Made by a program: the position numbers and the translations under genes
Shown: positions 1 through 6,063 of the stretch, in pieces
How the letters are laid out: each line of letters starts with the position of its first letter
Numbering within the stretch: position 1 is the first letter of the stretch
Virus record (IMG/VR): IMGVR_UViG_3300025872_000195
Span: 1 to 31,769 of that record
Strand: one strand, 5' to 3'
DNA: 31,769 bases
Origin: a virus
The notes under the pieces: generated by a model
Told to the model about the DNA's origin: nothing
Databases searched by the model: none
What the model saw: only the letters and a program-made list of their open reading frames with translations

Positions 1-206
1 GGATGCTCACCAGTTACGGTCACACTTTGTCCATCTACTTCAATTACATAAAGTTCATCAGTATCCCGTTGACCAATTACAGTCACTAAGTCTGTTTCAA
101 CTTTCCCGGTATCCTGGGAAAAAGAAACTACTTGATCTCCTTCCTGAATTTCTCCAGCCATTTTTACTCCATGAGGAGTAGTAATTAAAGTTTCAGGAGT
201 CACACA
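1..206 (-). other. Intein N-terminal splicing region inside the radical SAM gene (partial)
   Basis: Starting at Cys28 the translation has the layout of a Hint/intein N-terminus. It begins CVTPETLI (block A, nucleophile Cys1), continues with a glycine turn and GEIQEGDQVVSF, the usual GD-V feature. About 65 residues on it reaches VTVTGEHP, a block B TxxH motif. The insertion falls exactly at the third cysteine of the radical SAM cluster motif. Splicing would therefore need a Cys as the +1 extein residue to rebuild CxxxCxxC. The C-terminal blocks and any homing endonuclease lie outside the window, so activity cannot be judged. Confidence 0.8.
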
Positions 207-287
207 GTAAGTACAATTATAAAGACAGCCATGACCAAAAGAAGGACTGATATAATCAGTTGACCGTCCTGATGGTCTAATCTTCAT
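1..287 (-). CDS. Radical SAM enzyme (SPL-like), 5' part, interrupted by an intein
   Basis: The gene starts at 287 and runs off the left edge. Its first 28 codons contain Cys21, Cys25 and Cys28 in a CxxxCxxC arrangement (GCLYNCTYC), the [4Fe-4S] cluster signature of radical SAM enzymes. The preceding PSF-GHG stretch resembles spore-photoproduct-lyase-like members. From Cys28 on, the protein no longer looks like a radical SAM barrel but like an intein (next entry), so the host domain must resume beyond the window. An in-frame TTG at 314 overlapping the upstream gene is an alternative start; ATG 287 is preferred as the first ATG. It is the last gene visible in the leftward cassette cluster. The radical SAM call rests on the motif and its surroundings; the substrate is unknown. 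Confidence 0.75.
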   Translation of the reverse strand, partial: MKIRPSGRSTDYISPSFGHGCLYNCTYCVTPETLITTPHGVKMAGEIQEGDQVVSFSQDTGKVETDLVTVIGQRDTDELYVIEVDGQSVTVTGEH

Positions 288-307
288 AGTTTTTCTAGTA
301 ACTTTCT

Positions 308-526
308 CTACCAACGTTTCTGAAAGTTAATAAAAGCTGATGCATTCTTATTGGAATCAAATATCTTGGGCATCCCGTGTTTATCTAACACATCTTCCCA
401 TCTAGTAAAGAACCATAAGAATTTAACTTTCTTCTGTACAGAGAATCTTGTCTCTGACATTGGTGTAAGTTTTACCATTAATACTCTGTAACCCTGCTTG
501 TCCTCTCCTTTCCTTAAAATAATCAT
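308..526 (-). CDS. Hypothetical protein, 72 aa
   Basis: A basic 72-residue protein with a central aromatic patch (KFLWFFTRWEDVL). It has no signal peptide or clear membrane helix and I do not recognise the family. The ATG at 526 is the first in frame, 18 bases after the end of the 545 gene. The stop lies 20 bases before the radical SAM ATG, so the two are probably cotranscribed. It could be a small regulatory or host-interaction protein, but nothing in the sequence shows it. Confidence 0.6.
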   Translation of the reverse strand: MIILRKGEDKQGYRVLMVKLTPMSETRFSVQKKVKFLWFFTRWEDVLDKHGMPKIFDSNKNASAFINFQKRW

Positions 527-544
527 ATGTGTTGGTTTATTTAG

Positions 545-766
545 TTACTTATCTAATTTAATCTGATTCTCATCTAGTATCTCATAAAATTTATCTCTAA
601 TTCTTTCTACCATCTTCCACTCCTCATCACTAAGTTCTTCATATTTCCATAGTGTTCTTAGCTCTTGAGAAATATCCCATAGAGCTGAGTACATCTTGCC
701 ACCTTGTATAGCAAGGTCAAATTCATGCTGGTCATCTGGTAAATTAAAGGTTAATTTGGCTTTCAT
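545..766 (-). CDS. Small conserved phage protein, MKAKLTF family, 73 aa
   Basis: An acidic, helical 73-residue protein (MKAKLTFNLPDDQHEFD, then a motif around ALWDISQELR and a C-terminal helix with IRDKFYEIL). From memory, related proteins occur in many phages of Bacteroidota and Firmicutes; function unknown. Its start follows the stop of the 768 gene by one base, within the repeated junction of this cluster. Its first seven residues are identical to those of the ten-codon relic at 1012-1044, which suggests that the relic came from a relative of this gene. Confidence 0.8.
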   Translation of the reverse strand: MKAKLTFNLPDDQHEFDLAIQGGKMYSALWDISQELRTLWKYEELSDEEWKMVERIRDKFYEILDENQIKLDK

Positions 767-767
767 C

Positions 768-1010
768 TTATTCTGATTTAAAGATTTCTAATAAGTCTAC
801 TGTTCTTTCAGCACCATCATATTTAGACTTTGCATGTAACATTTCTCCATTAACATTTTTATTCTTATCAGGATATGTTGCTACAAACTCTGCAAAACTA
901 CACATTTGCTGCTTCTCCATCTCTTTGGCTTGGTCAATATCTCCCTTTGTGAACTTACCACGTTTATTAAAAAGTTGTTGTTCCAACCACTCTACTGCTG
1001 TCTGTTTCAT
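768..1010 (-). CDS. MKQTAVEWL-family small protein, 80 aa
   Basis: A member of a small protein family common in phages and genomes of Bacteroidota. It starts MKQTAVEWL and has a second conserved block around QAKEMEKQQ, with a variable middle. It is a paralogue of the 1588 gene, sharing the start and the AKEME-QQ block. The last residues (IFKSE) come from the junction repeat. No catalytic motif is visible and the function is unknown. Confidence 0.8.
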   Translation of the reverse strand: MKQTAVEWLEQQLFNKRGKFTKGDIDQAKEMEKQQMCSFAEFVATYPDKNKNVNGEMLHAKSKYDGAERTVDLLEIFKSE

Positions 1011-1011
1011 A

Positions 1012-1044
1012 TTATTCTGATTTAAAGGTTAGTTTTGCTTTCAT
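1012..1044 (-). CDS. Ten-codon relic ORF between two junction repeats
   Basis: ATG at 1044 and stop at 1012 enclose a ten-residue frame, MKAKLTFKSE. The first seven residues equal the start of the 545 protein and the last four equal the shared C-terminus of its neighbours. It lies precisely between two copies of the junction repeat. The simplest reading is a cassette whose body was deleted by recombination, leaving start and tail fused in frame. Whether it is translated is unknown. Confidence 0.5.
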   Translation of the reverse strand: MKAKLTFKSE

Positions 1045-1045
1045 A

Positions 1046-1246
1046 TTATTCTGATTTAATTATTTTCCATTTAAAATGATTTGTTTGGCCTATTGTATCT
1101 CCAACATCATTTGAGTGCAAAATTATCATAATGCTTTCTTTGTCATTTAACAATGATGTAAACCATTCTAATTCTCCTTCATCATTATGGCTATACCAAG
1201 TATCTTCATCAAATTCTATTTCACATTCTATCTTAATTTTTGCCAT
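1046..1246 (-). CDS. Hypothetical acidic protein, 66 aa
   Basis: A 66-residue protein beginning MAKIKIECEIEFDED, with alternating charged and hydrophobic residues that suggest beta strands, and ending WKIIKSE from the junction repeat. Start and stop both sit inside junction repeats, as in the other cassettes. I do not recognise the family. The WYSHNDEGELEWF stretch is unusually aromatic for so short a protein. Confidence 0.7.
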   Translation of the reverse strand: MAKIKIECEIEFDEDTWYSHNDEGELEWFTSLLNDKESIMIILHSNDVGDTIGQTNHFKWKIIKSE

Positions 1247-1247
1247 C

Positions 1248-1586
1248 TTATTCTGATTTAAAGGTTAATTCTATTCCTGTAAGTGCAAAGTATAGGTTTT
1301 GAAGTTGGTGAACACTGTGGATGTTTACTTTTTTATAATAAAAATTATTACTGTTACTTCTTTCTATCAATAACCCAAAATCTTTACAATAAACATCTAA
1401 CATTTTCTTTTGGTTGTAACCTATTTCAAACCCAAACTTCAACAACCATTCTTCAATTAATGGTATTGGTTTAACTTGATTATGTGGTTCTTTTACAATA
1501 TAGGTAATTGCTTCTAAATCTATTTTATTTACTTTACCTAAAGTATCATAAACATAATTTCCTATTCTTAATTCACTTGCTTTCAT
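1248..1586 (-). CDS. MKASELRIGNYV-family protein, 112 aa
   Basis: A recognisable family, frequent in phages and mobile regions of Bacteroidota. It begins MKASELRIGNYVYD, has a PIPLIEEWLLKFGFE block in the middle and a C-terminal signature HSVHQLQNLYFALTG. It is full length for the family as I remember it, except that the last residues (LTFKSE) come from the cassette junction. The function is unknown and there is no signal peptide. It is flanked on both sides by junction repeats, so it is probably one unit of a shuffled set. Confidence 0.8.
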   Translation of the reverse strand: MKASELRIGNYVYDTLGKVNKIDLEAITYIVKEPHNQVKPIPLIEEWLLKFGFEIGYNQKKMLDVYCKDFGLLIERSNSNNFYYKKVNIHSVHQLQNLYFALTGIELTFKSE

Positions 1587-1587
1587 T

Positions 1588-1797
1588 CTATTCTGATTTA
1601 AAGGTTTTGTTATAGTAATTCTCTTCAGTTATATTTACTCCGTCATAATAATCTGCTCCGAAAATATCACCTTGAGTAAATGCGGACATAATTTGTTGCC
1701 GTTCCATTTCTTTGGCTTTGTCATAAAAAACTTTAGGAACATTAAAACCCTCTAGTATTAATTCATCAACCAACCACTCTACTGCTGTTTGTTTCAT
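1588..1797 (-). CDS. MKQTAVEWL-family small protein, 69 aa
   Basis: A paralogue of the 768 gene, with MKQTAVEWL at the start, AKEMERQQIMSAF in the middle and KTFKSE at the end. I place the start at ATG 1797 because the family motif begins there; an in-frame ATG at 1821 would add eight residues unlike the family. It is the promoter-proximal gene of the cassette run, downstream of the inverted repeat at 1864-1900. Function unknown. Confidence 0.8.
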   Translation of the reverse strand: MKQTAVEWLVDELILEGFNVPKVFYDKAKEMERQQIMSAFTQGDIFGADYYDGVNITEENYYNKTFKSE

Positions 1798-1863
1798 ATT
1801 AATGTGTTTTATAGCACCCAAAAGTGCATTAGTTTATCCTTTTTATGACAAGTTATTCCATCA

Positions 1864-1900
1864 ATTATGTCGCAAGTATCTCCTATATTTGCGACATAAT
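1864..1900. promoter_or_regulatory. Perfect 12-bp inverted repeat upstream of the cassette operon
   Basis: ATTATGTCGCAA at 1864-1875 is repeated in inverted orientation at 1889-1900 across a 13-base spacer. It lies in the largest gap of the far-left region (1798-1953), about 70 bases upstream of the first cassette start. There is no T-run typical of a terminator. It could be a dimeric regulator's operator or an RNA hairpin in the leader. The position favours control of the 1797-to-1 transcription unit. Confidence 0.55.
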
Positions 1901-1953
1901 AAAATGTTTATAGACGTAAAATTTGTCAAGTTTTTTAAGCCTAAAAGTTGACA

Positions 1954-2184
1954 TTATTCAGGCAATTCTTCTCCATCTTTACCAGTAACTATACCCATCA
2001 GCTGTTTCATAATAGCATCTTGTGTATCTCCCCAGAACATATCACATTTAAATACATTATCTGTAATAGTATATGGTGGTTCTAGAAAGTATGCTTGCCA
2101 ATGTTCATCAGGCTTTGCAGTAAATCTTTTACATTTTTCTTTTACAGGACATTCAAATCCATGACATTTAGTTATATCTGGCAT
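1954..2184 (-). CDS. Cysteine-containing small protein, 76 aa
   Basis: The 76-residue product has three cysteines near its N-terminus (CHGFECPVKEKC) and a fourth in CDMFW near residue 48, a layout that could bind zinc. A KRFTAKPDEHWQAYF block and the following proline stretch are familiar from small phage proteins of Bacteroidota, but no function is established. It lies four bases after the 2189 gene in the direction of transcription and is the last gene before the regulatory gap. Confidence 0.7.
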   Translation of the reverse strand: MPDITKCHGFECPVKEKCKRFTAKPDEHWQAYFLEPPYTITDNVFKCDMFWGDTQDAIMKQLMGIVTGKDGEELPE

Positions 2185-2188
2185 GCTT

Positions 2189-2398
2189 TTAATTTTTTTC
2201 TAAATTACTACTTTTTCTTGAATCTCTATAATCAATAATAAATCCAATTGCAACTATAATGTTCATTCCCAGTGACATAAGTATCTCATGAATGTCCTCA
2301 TAGACATTTAGTGAAAGGTGTATGTGACCCACCATCCAAAATGGTATGGACAAGTTTTGGCTTATCCATACCAATAGATATTTTATAAAGTGTTTCAC
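2189..2398 (-). CDS. Small membrane protein, 69 aa
   Basis: A 69-residue protein with two hydrophobic segments (roughly residues 5-28 and 40-56) and a charged C-terminal tail (DYRDSRKSSNLEKN). It is probably an inner-membrane protein; the family is not recognised. The start is GTG, and its GTGA overlaps the TGA stop of the 2395 gene, which indicates translational coupling. Confidence 0.65.
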   Translation of the reverse strand: MKHFIKYLLVWISQNLSIPFWMVGHIHLSLNVYEDIHEILMSLGMNIIVAIGFIIDYRDSRKSSNLEKN

Positions 2399-2844
2399 TG
2401 CTTGACTACAATATCATAAACCGTCTTGCTATTAGCCATAGAAAATTCATATATTTCTGCGCTGCAAGTTTTATCATTGAGTCTTATTCTTACTATACCT
2501 GCATCTTTAAAGTCCTTTAAAAATGCACTATCAGAGGCAATATCATCCATTATAAATACAGTCTTCCTATCTTCTGTAACAGTACCAGTAAGTGTATGTT
2601 TGTGATACTCTCCTCTGACATTAAATGATACATCAACATCTATGTTATCATCACATACATATACACCACTGATATAAAAAGAAATACCATTATAATTTTC
2701 TAGCTTCAAAAATGCACTAGTATTATTGGTAGCATATCCTATAACATAGGGTGGATCAAAACCATTATTTACTCTTGAATACTTCCACTGTGATAATGCT
2801 GTTGTTGTAACTAAACTTATAAAAATTAACAATAAACTTTTCAT
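2395..2844 (-). CDS. Exported protein with signal peptide, 149 aa
   Basis: The N-terminus (MKSLLLIFISLVTTTALSQ) is a clear Sec signal peptide with likely cleavage after ALS, leaving about 130 residues. The mature part alternates polar and hydrophobic residues as in a beta-sandwich and has two cysteines (near YVCDDN and KTCSAEIYEF) that could form a disulfide. A periplasmic or surface role in infected cells is likely, perhaps envelope modification or superinfection exclusion, but this is inference. Its stop overlaps the GTG of the 2189 gene. Confidence 0.7.
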   Translation of the reverse strand: MKSLLLIFISLVTTTALSQWKYSRVNNGFDPPYVIGYATNNTSAFLKLENYNGISFYISGVYVCDDNIDVDVSFNVRGEYHKHTLTGTVTEDRKTVFIMDDIASDSAFLKDFKDAGIVRIRLNDKTCSAEIYEFSMANSKTVYDIVVKQ

Positions 2845-2883
2845 ATTTACTCTTTTTTTGGTTTTTTAATTTGTTCTTTAACT

Positions 2884-3069
2884 TCAGACTGATTCTTCTT
2901 CAGAATCTTCTGTAATCTCTCCCAGATCTGTTTGTTGATCAAGTTGTAGTCTGGCTCTTTCTTCTTCATATCTTTCTGCTAAATCTCTGTGATATACCAT
3001 CTCAAGGTATTCCATTGTAGACATTTGATCCATTTCTTTCTCAAGCATCTCAATGTATAGTTCTTTCAT
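2884..3069 (-). CDS. Short acidic coiled-coil protein, 61 aa
   Basis: A very charged helical protein (MKELYIEMLEKEMDQM, then YEEERARLQLDQQ) ending in an acidic tail. I choose ATG 3069 because its ATGA overlaps the TGA stop of the 3066 gene; an in-frame ATG at 3078 would overlap more deeply. It could be a partner or antagonist of the DNA-binding protein encoded just upstream, but there is no recognisable domain. Confidence 0.65.
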   Translation of the reverse strand: MKELYIEMLEKEMDQMSTMEYLEMVYHRDLAERYEEERARLQLDQQTDLGEITEDSEEESV

Positions 3070-3494
3070 TCTTCCCATGCTCTTAATCCTTTAATTAATA
3101 ATTCTCTACATGTTTCTGTTATGTTGTGTATCTCTTTAATTTCTTGATACCTCTTTATCTTTCTCATCTCAGAACTAGTTAAATATATTACAGCTTTAAC
3201 TGTTTTCTTACCAACTGAATACTTTTTAAAGTCATGTGGAAATTTCTCAATATAATCTGATACATTGTGCATAAATGTATAATCATTAAGATCTAGTAAC
3301 TTGAGTGCAAGATCCTTAGAATAATGTACTGTACATCTATCTATACCAGCATACTTTGCAATCCTTTTCTGGTTGTAATTAAATCTGTGACTGAGAACAC
3401 CAATCAGATAGTTTCTTTTATCAAGATACTCTCTCTTTCTAGTTGGCTCATATATCTCTTTCAACTCTAGTATAATATCTTTATCTGTGTACAT
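3066..3494 (-). CDS. Helix-turn-helix protein resembling the DnaA C-terminal domain, 142 aa
   Basis: Residues about 25-65 (RNYLIGVLSHRFNYNQKRI, then AKYAGIDRCTVHYSKDLALKL) have the spacing of the DnaA domain IV helix-turn-helix, in which a polar D-x-x-TV-H recognition helix reads DNA. The C-terminal half is helical and lysine-rich and has no ATPase motif, so this is not a full DnaA. It probably binds phage DNA as a replication or transcription regulator. It is followed with overlap by a small acidic protein and preceded by a small membrane protein. Confidence 0.6.
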   Translation of the reverse strand: MYTDKDIILELKEIYEPTRKREYLDKRNYLIGVLSHRFNYNQKRIAKYAGIDRCTVHYSKDLALKLLDLNDYTFMHNVSDYIEKFPHDFKKYSVGKKTVKAVIYLTSSEMRKIKRYQEIKEIHNITETCRELLIKGLRAWEE

Positions 3495-3496
3495 AG

Positions 3497-3676
3497 TTAA
3501 ATAAAAAATGGAAAAAATATTGCTTTGTATTCACTAATGAATACACCCGCAAGAATTGTATCAATAAAGTCATGTGTCTTTGTGTAGTCATACATAAAAT
3601 ACACAGCAAAGAACTGTGATATAATAAAGTAGACAGCAATAACACCCCAAGAAAACTTGGATATTACATCTCTCAT
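3497..3676 (-). CDS. Small membrane protein, 59 aa
   Basis: The frame from ATG 3676 to TAA 3497 encodes 59 residues. There is a hydrophobic helix at about 9-28 (WGVIAVYFIISQFFAVYF), a charged connector (YDYTKTHD) and a second hydrophobic stretch ending FFPFFI. It fits tightly between neighbours, 2 bases from the next start and 10 bases after the 3687 stop, which supports it being real. Function unknown. Confidence 0.65.
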   Translation of the reverse strand: MRDVISKFSWGVIAVYFIISQFFAVYFMYDYTKTHDFIDTILAGVFISEYKAIFFPFFI

Positions 3677-3686
3677 AGTATTTGTA

Positions 3687-3962
3687 TTAAATTAATTCTA
3701 AATCTGCTTCTTCAGCAATCTTTTCTTCCTCTTGATATGCTTCTGTAAGTAAGTCTAATGGTAAGAATCTGTCAGCATCATAGAGCTCATATGGAAATGA
3801 ACTCTCTGATAGCTTGACTTCCTTAAGTAGTACTCCAAATTTGTTCTCTTGTAATCCCATTCTAACTATCCTTGTAATTGTATATAACTCACCCTCTTTA
3901 ATCCACTCATTACTTGGCACCTTATCAGGCTTGTTAGAATCATCCACGCATATTGCTCTCAT
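3687..3962 (-). CDS. Conserved hypothetical protein, 91 aa
   Basis: The sequence (MRAICVDDSNKPDKVP, WIKEGELYTITRIVRMG, GVLLKEVKLSESSFPYELY, DRFLPLD) matches a small family I remember from phages and genomes of Bacteroidota. It has a predicted SH3-like beta-barrel look and no known function. The acidic tail (EEEKIAEEADLEL) is separate from the barrel. It overlaps the end of the ClpS-like gene by 23 bases, so it is in the same operon. Confidence 0.75.
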   Translation of the reverse strand: MRAICVDDSNKPDKVPSNEWIKEGELYTITRIVRMGLQENKFGVLLKEVKLSESSFPYELYDADRFLPLDLLTEAYQEEEKIAEEADLELI

Positions 3963-4197
3963 ACTCTTTTATAGAAACTTTAAGATCTAATTTAGATAGA
4001 CTTTCTGATATTTCCAACATATCAATATAACTTCCAGATTTTACTGTGCAATTACCATTCCTATGTACAATTAGCGCACACTGCTCTGCTTGTACTGGTT
4101 GGTGCTCACAAAATCTTATAAGACAGGCAATTACATATAAAAATGAATTCTTGTCATCATTATGCAAAACAAGTTTGTGTGTTGCTAAGTCTTCCAT
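3940..4197 (-). CDS. clpS: ClpS-like Clp protease adaptor, 85 aa
   Basis: Nearly the whole protein aligns by eye with the core of ClpS, the adaptor that delivers N-degron substrates to ClpAP or ClpCP. THKLVLHNDDKNSF holds the Asn-Asp-Asp of the N-degron pocket (residues 13-15). QPVQAEQCALIVHRNG holds the conserved pocket histidine (His45). CTVKSGSYIDMLEISESL is the helix after the ClpA-contact region. The H-PVQAEQC wording is like the Bacteroidota ClpS type. I chose ATG 4197, which gives the usual short extension; ATG 4224 would overlap the helicase. Inference: the phage redirects host Clp proteolysis. Confidence 0.85.
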   Translation of the reverse strand: MEDLATHKLVLHNDDKNSFLYVIACLIRFCEHQPVQAEQCALIVHRNGNCTVKSGSYIDMLEISESLSKLDLKVSIKEYESNMRG

Positions 4198-4213
4198 ATA
4201 ATAAATATAAGAA

Positions 4214-5299
4214 TTATATATCATAACTCCTCCATACAATCTTGTTTTGATCAAAGTCTTCTAAAGCTTCTTTAACCCATCTTTCATCAACTGTATTCTT
4301 GTAACACAATATGTGTACAATAGCTTTCTCATCTGGATTGAGCCTTAGTAACCTACCAATTCTCTGACTTGATTTTCTTTCATTACCATATGCATGCATA
4401 ATTATTCCCTGTTTTAAACCTGGAATGTTTACACCTTCACTGAGTTGTAATACACATGATAACTTGGTAATCTTATCTTTCTTAAAGTCAGTAAGATTTT
4501 CTGAGGAGTTAGGATTATTACTGTGATAGCTATGACTGCACATTCTATCAGCTTGTTCCTGTGTGTTTGCAAATAAAATGCACTTGCTTTGTATGCTATT
4601 AAACAATGCTTTAGCATATTTCTCTTTACTAGCATATTCCATCATAGCTTTCATTCTCATTACTCTAAGTATGTGAGATTGTCCTGCTCCAGTATCTATT
4701 CTTGTACCCCAATAACCATAGTTCTGCAACTCAGATGTAAGGAAACTTCCTTTCTGTGTTGAGACTTTATAGTTCTTGGCAGTATCAAGATTAATTTCAT
4801 GCACAATTATTTGATAGTCATTGATAATACCATTCTCTATTGCGGCATCTGCCTTAAAAGTATAGACAACTGGACAATACTCAGATACTAATCTACCTTT
4901 CTCAGATGTTTTATGCTTAGGTGGAGTACCGGTTAAACCCAGTACTCTACCTGCATAATTATTAAGAAAAGATCTGTGACTATCTAATAAACTGTGAACT
5001 TCATCAAAATAAACTGCATCATAGTCATTAGGGTTATGTTTATTTAAGCTGAGATAAGTAGAGAAAGTAGCACCCTCAAGTACATTACTTAATCCAAATT
5101 TCTCAGCTTCATATCTCCATGAGCTAATGATAGACAGTTTAGGAGCAACAATCAGAATACTTTGCATTGGATTATAATGTCTTTCCATATGCCTTAAACC
5201 TACAAGAGTTTTGCCTACACCTGTGGCTAGAACTAATGTGCATCTTTGTTTACCCTCACTAGCCTTTAAAGCTTCATCTTGTATTTCCTGTCTTTCCAT
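4214..5299 (-). CDS. Superfamily 2 DEAD/DEAH-type helicase, 361 aa
   Basis: The motifs of an SF2 helicase appear in order: Walker A ATGVGKT (residues 25-31), Walker B DEVH (99-102), motif III TGTP (123-126), motif V around LQLSEGVNIPG (about 285-295) and motif VI QRIGRLLR (312-319). At 361 residues it is a compact two-domain enzyme without accessory domains, as in phage replication helicases. It lies between a ParB-like gene, whose stop overlaps its start, and the ClpS-like gene. A role in replication initiation, recombination or transcription is likely. Confidence 0.9.
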   Translation of the reverse strand: MERQEIQDEALKASEGKQRCTLVLATGVGKTLVGLRHMERHYNPMQSILIVAPKLSIISSWRYEAEKFGLSNVLEGATFSTYLSLNKHNPNDYDAVYFDEVHSLLDSHRSFLNNYAGRVLGLTGTPPKHKTSEKGRLVSEYCPVVYTFKADAAIENGIINDYQIIVHEINLDTAKNYKVSTQKGSFLTSELQNYGYWGTRIDTGAGQSHILRVMRMKAMMEYASKEKYAKALFNSIQSKCILFANTQEQADRMCSHSYHSNNPNSSENLTDFKKDKITKLSCVLQLSEGVNIPGLKQGIIMHAYGNERKSSQRIGRLLRLNPDEKAIVHILCYKNTVDERWVKEALEDFDQNKIVWRSYDI

Positions 5300-6042
5300 T
5301 ATTTTGGTAAATTAAATATTTTACGTCTGATATAAGTAGCAGTTTCTTCTCCATTCATCATAACCTTTACAGTCTTAAGATGTTTCTCAAGATTAGTAAT
5401 TACCTTCTCATGGTTATAATTACCATAAGCCTGTAAGAATGCTGTAAGAAACTGAAACTTTACTGACCGCTCAGACATACCAATCTTTAAGAAGATATCA
5501 TTAAATGCTTTACACATATCTTCTGCATTTGGATTAGTAATTCTAAAATCACCTGTTTTAATGCTCTGTGAACTATTCTTAAAACCAGCATTATTAATAC
5601 CAATTGCAGCTAACATAGTAATTTCTATGTCATACATGTTTTTCCACTTGAATAACTTCATGTAATCTGGTTGAATCATTTTCCATGCATTAATATAATT
5701 CATTAAATCCCAAGACTTAGATGAATTATTTAGATAAGCCATTTTTTCAACTAAATCTTGTTCTGATTCTACATTAATCTCAATATAAGGAATTGATTTT
5801 CCTTCTCTTTCTAATGCAGTAGCAAGATGCTGACCGTCAATAATATATCTTTTCTTTTCACCCTCTATTATATCAGTAGTTGTTGTAATAACACATCTTA
5901 GCACACCCATTTTACGGATACTAGCAATCATCTTTTGTACATGTTTGCTATCAATACCCCTGTTCATTGGCAATACTGCAAATTTTGAATAATCTGCTGC
6001 TAAGTTTACTTTAAGTTCTTTTCCAATCATATTCATAATCAT
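5299..6042 (-). CDS. ParB/Srx-fold (DGQH-type) protein, 247 aa
   Basis: The N-terminal third has the ParB-like fold: a lead strand with LPMNRGIDSKHVQKMIASI, then YIIDGQHLATALEREGKSIPYIEI. The IDGQH motif (residues 68-72) is the hallmark of DGQHR-type ParB/sulfiredoxin-fold nucleases and CTP-binding proteins. The remaining 150 residues are helical and likely bind DNA. Three ATGs (6042, 6036, 6030) precede the fold; the first is given. It is coupled to the helicase gene by a one-base overlap. Partitioning is less likely than a replication or regulatory role in a lytic phage. Confidence 0.8.
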   Translation of the reverse strand: MIMNMIGKELKVNLAADYSKFAVLPMNRGIDSKHVQKMIASIRKMGVLRCVITTTTDIIEGEKKRYIIDGQHLATALEREGKSIPYIEINVESEQDLVEKMAYLNNSSKSWDLMNYINAWKMIQPDYMKLFKWKNMYDIEITMLAAIGINNAGFKNSSQSIKTGDFRITNPNAEDMCKAFNDIFLKIGMSERSVKFQFLTAFLQAYGNYNHEKVITNLEKHLKTVKVMMNGEETATYIRRKIFNLPK

Positions 6043-6063
6043 AAATTTTAATTTGTTTTTAAA

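Larger units (their letters stand above)
767..1606 (-). repeat. Repeated gene-junction sequence (5 copies)
   Basis: The minus-strand sequence TTTAAATCAGAATAA, followed within a few bases by an ATG, occurs at about 767-783, 1011-1028, 1045-1060, 1247-1264 and 1587-1606. It forms the last codons and stop of one gene and lies just before the start of the next. Four unrelated or distantly related proteins therefore end in the same residues (FKSE or IKSE). The copy at 1587 has TAG instead of TAA. The repeat is partly coding and is a likely site of recombination between cassettes. Confidence 0.85.

Noticed and set aside
4429-4635. 68-codon minus-strand frame inside the helicase gene
   Set aside because: It lies fully within the helicase coding region in another frame and has no features of its own.
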